From: Stenotrophomonas maltophilia
GTDB taxonomy: Bacteria > Pseudomonadota > Gammaproteobacteria > Xanthomonadales > Xanthomonadaceae
Assembly: GCF_023518235.1 (NCBI RefSeq)
Contig: NZ_CP090423.1
Coordinates: 4,109,001-4,173,000, forward strand
DNA length: 64,000 nucleotides
Direction of reading: 5' to 3'
Position numbers and translations under genes: made by a program. How positions within the stretch are numbered: position 1 is the first letter of the stretch; every line of letters starts with the position of its first letter. Below the pieces are notes generated by a model. That model saw only the letters and a program-made list of their open reading frames with translations. It made no database searches and was not told the origin of the DNA. Shown here piece after piece: positions 47,927 through 57,732 of the stretch.

Positions 47927-50845
47927 ATGTTCGATTCCCATCGTCCGGGCCGCGCGCTGCGCCCGTCCCGCCTGTGCATCGCCCTGCTCGCCGCCGGCCT
48001 TGCCAGCGCCGCACCGTCGGTGTGGGCGCAGAGTGCCGCCGGCAGCCACGCTGCCCAGCAGCGCTACGACATCCCGGCGCAGCCATTGGATGAAGCGTTG
48101 CGCAGCTACATGCGCCAGTCCGGCGTGCAGGTGGTCTATCCGGCCACCCTGGCGCGGGGGGTGACCTCGCGGGCAGTCAGCGGCAGCCTGTCGGCCAGCG
48201 AAGCACTGCAACAGTTGTTGCAGGGCAGTGGCCTGGTGGTGCGCCGGGTCGGCGCCGAGGCGGTCACCCTGGAAGCGGCCGCCCCGGCGCAGGCCGACGG
48301 TGGCGTGATCGTCACCGACACGCTGAGCGTGGCCGGCGACCGCGTCGACAGCGATGGTGGCAGCGACGAGGCGCGGCTGCTCGACAGCTACCGCAGCGTC
48401 GGCTCGACCACCACGCTTAACCGCACGCACCTGGAACGCTTCCGTGGCACCTCCAATGGCGACATCGTCAAGGGCGTGGCCGGTGTCACCGCCGGCGATC
48501 CGCGCGTGGGCAACGGCTTCGACGTCAACATCCGTGGCATCCAGGGCCAGAGCCGCGTACCGGTGATCATCGACGGCGGCCAGTCCAGCATGGACACCTA
48601 TCGCGGCTATGCCGGCCAATCCCAGCGCAGCTACCTCGATCCGGATCTGATCTCCAGCCTGACCATCACCAAGGGCCCGAGCCTGCAGGCCAACGCCTCC
48701 GGCGGCATCGGTGGTGTCGTGGAGATGGAAACGCTCAAGGTGGGTGACGTGCTGCGCGAAGGCCGCGATTTCGGCGTGCGCGTGCGTGGTGGCCTGGCCA
48801 ACGCCAGTGCCAACAACCTGCCGGCCTACAGTGCCGCGCCGCGGAGCGATCGCAGCGCCACCGGCAGCCAGTTCTTCAACGTGGCCGGCGCCGGGCATTG
48901 GGATCGTTTCGATCTGGTGGCCGCCTACGCCTACCGCGATAATGGCAACTATTTCTCGGGCAAGCACGGCTACGACGATTTCCCGCAGACGCGTCGCACG
49001 CTGGCGCCACTGAATCCGCCGCGCACCGAAGTGTTCAACACCTCCTCGCGCTCGAAGTCCACGCTGCTCAAGGGCACCTGGCGCATCGATGATGCGCAGA
49101 CCCTGGAAGCGGGCTATCGCCGCTATGAAGGCACGGCCGGCGAGATCATGGCCTCGCAGATCATCCGCGTCGACCGCGACCGCATCCCGCAGTGGGATCC
49201 GGGCCATGTCGACATGGACAGCTACAGCCTGCGCTACCGCTTCAATCCGGACAGCGAGTGGGTCGATCTGCGCGTCAATGCTTGGTACACCGACGCCGAC
49301 AGCGTGATGTACAACAGCCTCACCGGCATCACCCCGTGGTACTTCGACCGCCGCACCGAGTGGTACGACGCCCCCACTTTCAGTGGCGATCCCGGCTACA
49401 AGGACGCCTACCGTAACCCGCTGCGGCAGAAGCGCTTCGGCGTGGATGCCAGCAACACCTCGCGGTTCGATACCCGTGCCGGTGCGTTCACGCTTGACTA
49501 CGGCCTGTCGTACAGCGACGAGGACATCGCACCCGGCAGTTCCGGTCCGGTCATGCACGATGATCTGGTCAACAACCGTTTCCTGCGCAACGCCGAACGC
49601 AAGGAATACAGCGCGGTGGCTTCGCTGAAGTGGCAGCCTGACGAACACTGGGAGCTGCTGGCCGGTGGCCGCTGGAACCGCGTGGACGTGCACGACCGCA
49701 ACCGCCTGGCCACTGCCGATGCGTTCGCCGTGCAGGGCCAGTACCGCTACACCGAACTGCTCAATGGCAACCCGGCGCTGCCGTCGTGGCGGGCCAAGCG
49801 CATCGCGCTGCTGAACTGGTACCCGGACGCCAATGGCAACTTCACCCAGCAATCGCTGCTGGCTTCGCCGTACAAGAAGGGCACGGTGGCCGACATTGGC
49901 GGCTGGAACTTCTTCGATGCCGATGCGCCACAGGATCTGGAAGTGCCGGTCAGCTGGACCTGGTCGCAGCCGATCCGGCGCCGCGACAGCGCCTTCTCGC
50001 CGACCGCCAGCGTGGCCTACCGCTTCAGCCAAGACACCATGGTCTACGTGAAGTACGCCGAAGGCACCAAGCTGCCGAGCCTGTTCGAGACCACGCTGGG
50101 CCTGTTCACCGCCGCCAAGCCGGTGGGCGAACTGAAGCCGGAAACCGCGCACAGCTGGGAGATCGGTGCCAGCACGATCCGCTACGACCTGTTCGCCGCA
50201 GGCGACCGCCTGGCTTTGAAGCTGGCCTACTTCGATACCCGCATCGACGATCTGATCACCCGCGACTACCGCACGCTGTCGGCTGGCCTGATCCGCAACG
50301 TCGATCAGTTCAAGGTCTCGGGCATGGAGTTCCAGTCCAGCTATGACAGCGGCAAACTGTTCGCCGATCTGTCCGCGCACTACTACTTCAAGGCCAAGAC
50401 CTGCGCGCCGGACATCGCTGCCGAGCGTCGTGCCTATGGCGCGCAGCGCAGGAACGATGAGCTGGCCAACACGCCCAACTGCGTGGATGGCGGCTTCGAG
50501 GGCTCGTACACCAACACGCAGAACCCGCCGCGCTACATGGTCAACCTGACCCTGGGCGCGCGCCTGTTCGACGAGCGCCTGACCTTCGGTACCCGCGTGG
50601 TCCACAACGCCGGCCCGATCAGCAAGCTGGACAAGGAATGGAACGTGGGCCTGTCGGCGATCCAGCAGCTGTACCGTCCGAACACGCTGGTCGACCTGTT
50701 CGCCAGCTGGAACTTCAACGACCAGTGGTCGGTGGAGGCGGGCGTGGACAACCTGACCGACCGCTACTACCTGGACCCGCTGGCCCTGGGCGTGATGCCG
50801 GCACCGGGCCGCACCGCGCGCCTGGCGCTGACCTGGAAGTACTGA
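47927..50845 (+). CDS. TonB-dependent receptor with STN signalling domain, probable heme/hemoprotein receptor
   Basis: A 972-residue outer membrane receptor. Signal peptide FDSHRPGRALRPSRLCIALL and on to VWAQ. Residues about 40-115 form the secretin/TonB short N-terminal domain (QRYDIPAQPLDEALRSYMRQ, SGVQVVYPATL) that contacts FecR. Then come the plug (TTTLNRTHLERFRGTSNGDI, VNIRGIQGQSRVPVIIDGGQ, GPSLQANASGGIGGVVEMET) and the barrel, ending RLALTWKY. The heme-receptor-like blocks AEGTKLPSLFETTLG and GELKPETAHSWEIG stand where FRAP/NPNL motifs usually are. Adjacent heme oxygenase and a dedicated ExbBD-TonB set make heme or a hemophore the likely ligand (HasR-like). ATG 47927 was chosen by the signal peptide. 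Confidence 0.88.
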   Translation: MFDSHRPGRALRPSRLCIALLAAGLASAAPSVWAQSAAGSHAAQQRYDIPAQPLDEALRSYMRQSGVQVVYPATLARGVTSRAVSGSLSASEALQQLLQGSGLVVRRVGAEAVTLEAAAPAQADGGVIVTDTLSVAGDRVDSDGGSDEARLLDSYRSVGSTTTLNRTHLERFRGTSNGDIVKGVAGVTAGDPRVGNGFDVNIRGIQGQSRVPVIIDGGQSSMDTYRGYAGQSQRSYLDPDLISSLTITKGPSLQANASGGIGGVVEMETLKVGDVLREGRDFGVRVRGGLANASANNLPAYSAAPRSDRSATGSQFFNVAGAGHWDRFDLVAAYAYRDNGNYFSGKHGYDDFPQTRRTLAPLNPPRTEVFNTSSRSKSTLLKGTWRIDDAQTLEAGYRRYEGTAGEIMASQIIRVDRDRIPQWDPGHVDMDSYSLRYRFNPDSEWVDLRVNAWYTDADSVMYNSLTGITPWYFDRRTEWYDAPTFSGDPGYKDAYRNPLRQKRFGVDASNTSRFDTRAGAFTLDYGLSYSDEDIAPGSSGPVMHDDLVNNRFLRNAERKEYSAVASLKWQPDEHWELLAGGRWNRVDVHDRNRLATADAFAVQGQYRYTELLNGNPALPSWRAKRIALLNWYPDANGNFTQQSLLASPYKKGTVADIGGWNFFDADAPQDLEVPVSWTWSQPIRRRDSAFSPTASVAYRFSQDTMVYVKYAEGTKLPSLFETTLGLFTAAKPVGELKPETAHSWEIGASTIRYDLFAAGDRLALKLAYFDTRIDDLITRDYRTLSAGLIRNVDQFKVSGMEFQSSYDSGKLFADLSAHYYFKAKTCAPDIAAERRAYGAQRRNDELANTPNCVDGGFEGSYTNTQNPPRYMVNLTLGARLFDERLTFGTRVVHNAGPISKLDKEWNVGLSAIQQLYRPNTLVDLFASWNFNDQWSVEAGVDNLTDRYYLDPLALGVMPAPGRTARLALTWKY

Positions 50846-50850
50846 TCAAC

Positions 50851-50890
50851 GGGGTCGGATCCCTTTCCCGTGGAAAGGGCTCTGACCCCA
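50851..50890. repeat. GGGGTCGGATCC palindrome (second copy)
   Basis: GGGGTCGGATCCCTTTCC (50851-50868), loop CGT, GGAAAGGGCTCTGACCCC (50872-50889), mismatched at two inner positions. It shares the GGGGTC(A/G)GATCC head and CTGACCCC tail with 33628-33668. It stands between the convergent receptor gene and the DUF2789 gene, where it may end transcripts from both sides. Confidence 0.78.
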
Positions 50891-50895
50891 TCGGG

Positions 50896-51153
50896 TCACA
50901 ACCCGGTCGCGGCCTTCACCGCATCCTCGTGCAGCGCCTCGTTCAGTTCATCCACCACGGTGCTCCACGCCGCATCGGCCTGCAGCGATTCAGACAGGAA
51001 CTGGCGCTGGGCATCGCTCCAGTAAGGTGCCTCGACCACTTCCACATCGGTGGCCAGCTGGTGTTCGCCGATGAAGCGGGCGATGCCCTCGGCGCTGGCA
51101 TCCAGGCCCAGCTGCAGGAACAGGTTGGTCATGCGCGGTTCGGTGGTGATCAT
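50896..51153 (-). CDS. DUF2789 family protein
   Basis: An 85-residue acidic protein, TEPRMTNLFLQLGLDASAEG and on through PYWSDAQRQFLSESLQADAA, WSTVVDELNEALHED. This matches the DUF2789 pattern (MxxLFxQLGL...PFWxxAQ..FL...W..VVDELN). It has no known function. It is on the strand opposite to the heme genes and is likely expressed separately; the start might instead be the Met at codon 8. Confidence 0.82.
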   Translation of the reverse strand: MITTEPRMTNLFLQLGLDASAEGIARFIGEHQLATDVEVVEAPYWSDAQRQFLSESLQADAAWSTVVDELNEALHEDAVKAATGL

Positions 51154-51260
51154 CGTCTATTCCTGGCGGAAGAAGGAGGATGCCCATTATCGGCGCACAT
51201 GGCCTTGGGGAAAGCCCCGCGCGGAACGTCTACAGCAGGACGACCCCCTGGCATTTCCCC

Positions 51261-51848
51261 ATGAACGCACATATCGCTCCCGAAGACAGCCGCAGCCTGC
51301 GGCTCAAGGCCGCCACCCGCGACAGCCACGGCGCCCTGGACAAGCGCATCATGGCCGGTGACATCTTCGCCGACCGCAGCAACTTCGCCCGCTTCCTGCG
51401 CGTGCAGTACCGCTTCCACCGCAGCATCGACGCGCTGTACGCCAACCCGGCACTGGATGCCCTGCTGCCGGACCTGGCCGAGCGCCGTCGCCTGACCCAG
51501 GTGGCGCGCGACCTGCAGGATCTGGAGCAGACCGTGCCGGGCGCGGATATCACCGCCCTGCCCACCGACCTGCCGTTGCCGGCCGCCCTGGGCTGGTTGT
51601 ACGTGGCCGAAGGCTCCAATCTTGGCGGCACCGTGCTGTACAAGATGGCCAACAAGCTCGGCTTGGACCGCGATTTCGGCGCCCGCCACCTGGCTGCCCA
51701 TCCGGATGGCGCCGCACGCCACTGGCGTGAGTTCACCGCCGCGCTGGATGCCGTGCCGCTGGACGCCGAGCAGGAGCAGCAGGTGATCGAGGCCGCCGAT
51801 GCCGCCTTCCGGAGTGTGCACGGTCACGTTGAAGTCGAGTTCGACTGA
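51261..51848 (+). CDS. hemO: biliverdin-producing heme oxygenase
   Basis: A 195-residue all-helical enzyme opening heme to biliverdin, iron and CO in the cytoplasm. The proximal heme ligand is His23 in LKAATRDSHGALDKRIM. The distal helix with flexible glycines is YVAEGSNLGGTVLYKMA. Length and motifs fit the HemO/BphO group. Start ATG 51261 is chosen to place the His in the usual position; an ORF extension to 51180 is not conserved-looking. Its place between a heme-type receptor and ExbBD-TonB supports use of heme iron. Confidence 0.92.
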   Translation: MNAHIAPEDSRSLRLKAATRDSHGALDKRIMAGDIFADRSNFARFLRVQYRFHRSIDALYANPALDALLPDLAERRRLTQVARDLQDLEQTVPGADITALPTDLPLPAALGWLYVAEGSNLGGTVLYKMANKLGLDRDFGARHLAAHPDGAARHWREFTAALDAVPLDAEQEQQVIEAADAAFRSVHGHVEVEFD

Positions 51849-51879
51849 TGCACGCCCGTCGCGTGCGGGCGTGCCGCTG

Positions 51880-52347
51880 ATGCGTTGGCTCTGGTTCGCA
51901 CTGGGCTGGGTGATGGTCGGCCTCGGCGTGATCGGCGCACTGCTGCCGGTGATGCCCACCACGATCTTCCTGATCCTGGCGGTGGGCTGCTTCGCGCGCA
52001 GCTCGCCGAAGTTCGAGCAGCGCCTGCTGGCCCATCCGCGCTACGGCCCGTCGCTGCGGCTGTGGCGCGAACAGGGCGCGGTGTCGCGCAAGGGCAAGGC
52101 GTTCGCCAGCGCCGGCATGGCGGTGGGCTTCGCCTTGTTCTGCTGGGGTGCGCATCCGTCATGGCGCCTGCTGCTGGGCGTGGGCCTGTTCTTCGCGGTC
52201 AGCGCCGGCTATGTGCTCAGTCGCCCTGCACCGCGCATTGAAGCCACGCCGCTGGTGGAAGTGGACGATCTCAACGATGCGCGCGCGGCCCGTCGCCGTG
52301 GCGCATCCCCTGATGCTGATGGAACCCGAGATGATGCTGCTTGCTGA
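51880..52347 (+). CDS. DUF454 (YbaN-like) inner membrane protein
   Basis: A 155-residue membrane protein: MRWLWFALGWVMVGLGVIGA, LLPVMPTTIFLILAVGCFAR, then HPRYGPSLRLWREQGAVSRK, all DUF454 hallmarks. Two or three further membrane segments follow, and a charged tail. DUF454 proteins occur next to heme oxygenase genes in other bacteria, but their role is not known. It is 31 bp after hemO and its end overlaps the exbB start region. Confidence 0.88.
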   Translation: MRWLWFALGWVMVGLGVIGALLPVMPTTIFLILAVGCFARSSPKFEQRLLAHPRYGPSLRLWREQGAVSRKGKAFASAGMAVGFALFCWGAHPSWRLLLGVGLFFAVSAGYVLSRPAPRIEATPLVEVDDLNDARAARRRGASPDADGTRDDAAC

Positions 52348-53062
52348 CCTGGCCCCCGTGGCCGCCCCCGCACTGACCCCGTGGGGTATGTACCTGGCCG
52401 CCGACGTGGTGGTGAAGGCGGTGATGATCGCCCTCGCGCTGGCATCGCTGGCCACCTGGACCGTGCTGCTGGCCAAGGGCTGGGAACTGGCCCGGCAGGC
52501 GAAGCAGTTGCGTGCGGCGCGCGCGCTGTTGCTGCAGTCCGCACAGTTGCCGGTGCAGAGCGAAGCGGAAAGCCTGCAGCGGGGCAGCGCGCTGGCGATG
52601 CTGGAGGCTGCGCGTACCGAACTGCAACTATCGCAGGGGCTGGGCCGTTGCGAGGGCATCAAGGAGCGAGTGGCGTCGCGGCTGGATCGCATCGAGCTGG
52701 AAACGGCGCGACAGCAGCGGCGCGGCATCGGCGTACTCGCCAGCATCGGTGCGGTGGCCCCGTTCGTCGGCCTGTTCGGCACGGTGTGGGGCATCATGAA
52801 CAGCTTCATCGGCATTGCCCACAGCAACACCACCAACCTCGCCGTGGTTGCGCCGGGTATTGCCGAGGCCCTGCTGGCGACCGCGCTGGGCCTGGTCGCA
52901 GCGATTCCGGCGGTGCTGGTCTACAACCACTTCAGCCGTGTGCTGGCCGGTCTGCGTGGACTGCTCGGCGACCTGTCTGCCGCGGTACAGCAGCTGGTCT
53001 CGCGCGATCTTGATCGTGCCGTTCCGCGTAACGCAGCGGCACCGCTGCGCGCGGTGCACTGA
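52331..53062 (+). CDS. exbB: ExbB proton-channel subunit for TonB
   Basis: About 243 residues, MotA/TolQ/ExbB family. Seen: an N-terminal membrane helix (DVVVKAVMIALALASLATWT), a cytoplasmic loop ending VASRLDRIELETARQQRRGI, then the paired membrane helices VGLFGTVWGIMNSFIGIAHS and LLATALGLVAAIPAVLVYNH. Several in-frame starts exist (52313, 52319, 52331, 52334). 52331 is chosen because GGA stands 7 bases upstream; it overlaps DUF454 by 17 bp. With ExbD it feeds proton motive force to TonB. Confidence 0.92.
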   Translation: MMLLADLAPVAAPALTPWGMYLAADVVVKAVMIALALASLATWTVLLAKGWELARQAKQLRAARALLLQSAQLPVQSEAESLQRGSALAMLEAARTELQLSQGLGRCEGIKERVASRLDRIELETARQQRRGIGVLASIGAVAPFVGLFGTVWGIMNSFIGIAHSNTTNLAVVAPGIAEALLATALGLVAAIPAVLVYNHFSRVLAGLRGLLGDLSAAVQQLVSRDLDRAVPRNAAAPLRAVH

Positions 53063-53071
53063 GGTACGACG

Positions 53072-53497
53072 ATGGCGATCAGAACCGCCTCCGACCGCGA
53101 CGATGCCCCCGAAGAAGCGCACGAGATCAATGTCACGCCCTTCATCGACGTGATGCTGGTGCTGTTGATCATCTTCATGGTGGCCGCGCCGCTGGCCACG
53201 GTGTCAGTGCCGGTGCAGCTGCCGGCCAGCAGTGCCAGCGCCACGCCGCCGGAGCAGGCGCCGGTGTATGTGACCGTGCAGGCCGATCTGTCGCTGCGCG
53301 TGGGCGAGCAGGCGGTAGCGCGCGACGGGCTGGCGGCGGCGTTGCAGGCCGCTACCCATGGCGACACCGCACAGCGCCTGTTCCTGCGCGCCGATACCCG
53401 CGTGCCTTACGGTGAGCTGATGGCCACGTTGGATGCGCTGCGCGCTGCCGGCTACCTGAAGGTAGCGCTGGTTGGCCTGGAGCAGGGCACACGATGA
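53072..53497 (+). CDS. exbD: ExbD subunit of the TonB energising complex
   Basis: A 141-residue protein with a short cytoplasmic head (AHEINVTPFIDVMLVLLIIF), the membrane helix bearing the essential Asp (Asp26 in FIDVMLVLL), and a periplasmic domain with PVYVTVQADLSLRVGEQAV and LFLRADTRVPYGELMATLDA. These are the standard ExbD/TolR blocks. It is 9 bp after exbB and overlaps tonB by 4 bp. Confidence 0.94.
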   Translation: MAIRTASDRDDAPEEAHEINVTPFIDVMLVLLIIFMVAAPLATVSVPVQLPASSASATPPEQAPVYVTVQADLSLRVGEQAVARDGLAAALQAATHGDTAQRLFLRADTRVPYGELMATLDALRAAGYLKVALVGLEQGTR

Positions 53498-54216
53498 GCG
53501 GACTGCGGCGCTGGGCGACCAGCCTGGCGATCGTGCTGCTGGTGCATGCACTGCTGATCGGTGCGGCGTGCTGGTGGGCGGCACCTGCGCCTGCGCCGGC
53601 CGCGACTGCGCCGCCCGCTGCATTGATGCTGGAGTTGGCACCGATGGCACAGGCGCCTCCAGCGCCCCCGCGCGAAGTGGCGACGGGACCACTGCAGCAG
53701 CAGCAACAGCAGCGGCAGGCGCCCACGCCGCCACCGCGCGAACAGCCCAAGGTGCCTGTGCAGCCCCAGGGTGAGCTGGCGCCGCCGCGTACGCCCGAGC
53801 CGATGCCTTCGCCGGACACCGCCGAGGCCAATGTCGCGCAGACCAGCGCACCGCCGCAGGTCGCCGCCGATGCGGCTACGCGCTATACCGCGCCGCAGAC
53901 CACCGCCGGCGAGCGCAGCCGTGCCGAGGCGACCTGGGAAGGCCGCCTGCTGGGACATCTGCAGAAGCACCGGCGCTATCCGCGCCAGGCCGAGCGACTG
54001 CGCCAGCAGGGTGTGGTCTACGTGCGCTTCGCGGTGGCGCGAGATGGCGCCGTCTTCGCTTTGACGTTGGGCCGCAGCAGCGGCTTCGCGCTGCTTGACC
54101 AGGAGACGCTGGACACCGTGCAGCGCGCCAACCCGGTGCCGGCGCCGCCGGCCGAAGTGGCCGGCGACCCGGTGCAGGTGATGGTGCCGGTGTCGTTCTT
54201 CCTGCGCGGGCGTTGA
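53494..54216 (+). CDS. tonB: TonB energy-transducing protein
   Basis: A 240-residue TonB. An N-terminal membrane anchor (WATSLAIVLLVHALLIGAAC) is followed by a proline-rich periplasmic spacer (PAPAPAATAPPA, PTPPPREQPKVPVQPQ) with a glutamine run coded by a CAG/CAA tract (53693-53712). The C-terminal domain (HRRYPRQAERLRQQGVVYVR, SSGFALLDQETLDTVQRANP) binds TonB boxes. ATGA overlap with exbD shows coupling. Being next to the heme-type receptor, it may be dedicated to it. Confidence 0.93.
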   Translation: MSGLRRWATSLAIVLLVHALLIGAACWWAAPAPAPAATAPPAALMLELAPMAQAPPAPPREVATGPLQQQQQQRQAPTPPPREQPKVPVQPQGELAPPRTPEPMPSPDTAEANVAQTSAPPQVAADAATRYTAPQTTAGERSRAEATWEGRLLGHLQKHRRYPRQAERLRQQGVVYVRFAVARDGAVFALTLGRSSGFALLDQETLDTVQRANPVPAPPAEVAGDPVQVMVPVSFFLRGR

Positions 54217-54220
54217 CCTT

Positions 54221-54292
54221 GTAGAGCCGAGCCGATGCTCGGCTGTTCTCCGACCCCGCAATGCGTAGAGCCGAGCATGGGCTTTGCTCTAC
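54221..54292. repeat. pair of SMAG palindromes
   Basis: GTAG-AGCCGAGC-CGAT-GCTCGGCT (54221-54244) and GTAGAGCCGAGCATGGGCTTTGCTCTAC (54265-54292, degenerate right stem). They lie between convergent tonB and hppA, the position of a shared terminator. Confidence 0.8.
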
Positions 54293-54302
54293 AGAAGGCT
54301 AT

Positions 54303-56330
<2,028 letters not shown>

Positions 56331-56495
56331 TAGACCCCTCCGCAGAATGGATGTAGGCATCCAGTGGCGATGAACGGCACCACGAGGGGGACGACGGGCT
56401 GCAGCCTGGAACCAACCCGTACCGACCTTGGCGGTCGTCCGACGTATGGCGGTGTTCAGCATTCCCTGGTGGCTGCAGTATGCGTTCACCGCCCC

Positions 56496-56547
56496 GTAGA
56501 GTCGAGCTTGCTCGACTGCCGCTCGACTGCCGCTCGACTGCCGCTCG
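56496..56547. repeat. SMAG with 11-bp tandem expansion
   Basis: GTAG-AGTCGAGC-TT-GCTCGACT (56496-56517) runs into three perfect tandem copies of GCTCGACTGCC (56510-56542) and a partial fourth (GCTCG, to 56547). The right stem of the palindrome has been duplicated, a slippage-prone structure 80 bp before the next gene. Confidence 0.8.
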
Positions 56548-56627
56548 GGGTAAAGCACGATCACGCCCTTTGCACCCCGTTAAGCCAATCTCTGCAAGCC
56601 TGCGCACAGTCCTGTCGGAGAATCTCC

Positions 56628-57131
56628 ATGCGCCTGTCCCTGTTGATGCTTGCCGCTCTGGTCCCGGCCGTACCGGCACTGGCCGCCGAGACCCCGGAAC
56701 TGCAACGTGCCGTCGGTGCACCGCAGGCGGTGGGCGCCGTGCACACCTTGCGGCAGATTCCCGAGGCCTGCGCACGCCTGGAGGGCGCGTTCACCGGCCA
56801 GGCCGCCGAGCCGTACCGCTTCTCTGCTGTGCGCACCAGCGAACAGTGCCAGCCGCGCGCTCGCTTCGTCGACTACGCCAAGGCCCAGCCGAGCGCCGAC
56901 AAGGGCTGGAAACTCAATGATGTGATCCGCGTGCCCAGCGTCGCGTGTCCCGAACAGCAGGCCGTGGTGCGCGTCTGGCGCCTGCCGGTGAACAACAGCC
57001 AGGCGTTGGACGGACAGGGCCAGTCGCGGATCTACCTGGAAGAAGCAAAGAAGCAGGCCGCGGCCGGCCAGATCCCGAAGGTGACGATGTTTGCCGCGCA
57101 GTTGCAGATGGAAGGCAAGGCCTGCAACTGA
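56628..57131 (+). CDS. secreted protein of unknown function
   Basis: I do not recognise the family. A 167-residue protein with signal peptide MRLSLLMLAALVPAVPALAA. The mature part has four Cys (EACARLEG, SEQCQPRAR, SVACPEQQ, GKACN) and blocks such as GAVHTLRQIPEACARLEGAF and PYRFSAVRTSEQC. CGGAGAAT precedes the start at a good distance. It lies alone, divergent from hppA. Two periplasmic disulfides are inferred. Confidence 0.75.
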   Translation: MRLSLLMLAALVPAVPALAAETPELQRAVGAPQAVGAVHTLRQIPEACARLEGAFTGQAAEPYRFSAVRTSEQCQPRARFVDYAKAQPSADKGWKLNDVIRVPSVACPEQQAVVRVWRLPVNNSQALDGQGQSRIYLEEAKKQAAAGQIPKVTMFAAQLQMEGKACN

Positions 57132-57150
57132 GGCCGTCCGGCAGCGCGAA

Positions 57151-57169
57151 TCCACCCATGGCGTGGATC
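57151..57169. repeat. degenerate SMAG-type palindrome
   Basis: ATCCACCCATGGCGTGGAT keeps the usual stem with one extra base and mismatch and no GTAG head. It sits between convergent genes. Confidence 0.5.
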
Positions 57170-57228
57170 CAGTGTGACCCTCGGGCACGGATCCAGGTAG
57201 TGCCGGCCGCTGGCTGGCAACCCTGCCA

Positions 57229-57618
57229 TCATTCGACCAGCGTTGCCCCGCGCGCCATCAGCAGCTCTCGCAGCGCCTTGCGGTGGCAATGCGCTTCATC
57301 CTCACAGTAGCACCCCACACTGATGTCGCTGTGCTGCGACAGTGCGGCCAGCAGGTCCAGCGCGTGGGCCGCAGCCGGCGTCTTCATTTCGGCCTTGTAG
57401 TGGCGGAAGAAGGCGTTCCACTGGGCCGCGCCCTGCGCCGCCTGCGCCTGGTTCACCAGTTCCGCGCTGGGTGCCAGGGTCGGGAACCAGACGTCGTACC
57501 AGTCCTGCCGGGCGAACTCGCTGCGCAGCACGCCACGCGGCGGTCGCCGCACCGTGCCGATGCGCAGGCCCTCGCCATCGGCGCGCGGCGTACCGAGTCG
57601 AACAACACGCAGTGCCAT
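57229..57618 (-). CDS. DUF488 family protein
   Basis: A 129-residue protein of the YeaO-like DUF488 family: RVVRLGTPRADGEGLRIGTV, RRPPRGV with conserved Arg, DVWFPTLAPSAELV, and a C-terminal CYCEDEAHCHRKALRELL with Cys/His resembling the family's end block (CxEDxxxCHR). Function of the family is unclear. It is 114 bp from the PFP gene, with a long palindrome between. Confidence 0.85.
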   Translation of the reverse strand: MALRVVRLGTPRADGEGLRIGTVRRPPRGVLRSEFARQDWYDVWFPTLAPSAELVNQAQAAQGAAQWNAFFRHYKAEMKTPAAAHALDLLAALSQHSDISVGCYCEDEAHCHRKALRELLMARGATLVE

Positions 57619-57632
57619 GATGCTCCTCGATG

Positions 57633-57726
57633 AAAGGGGACGGAGGGGATTAAGTCGTATTCAACCCTTTGCTGGCGCTGAAGGGGGGCAGAGGGCGGAT
57701 ACGACGTAATCCCCTCCGTCCCCTTT
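57633..57726. repeat. 28-bp inverted repeat (AAAGGGGACGGAGGGGATTA family)
   Basis: Left arm 57633-57660 (begins AAAGGGGACGGAGGGGATTA) and right arm 57699-57726 are complementary over 28 bp with one mismatch (at 57706), separated by 38 bp. Read leftward it follows the PFP gene and would act as its terminator or a stable 3' hairpin. Confidence 0.78.
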
Positions 57727-57732
57727 TTCGGG

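Noticed and set aside
56510..56547. Tandem short repeats considered as a CRISPR-like array.
   Set aside because: Units are 11 bp, contiguous with no spacers, and derive from a SMAG stem; no cas genes are present.
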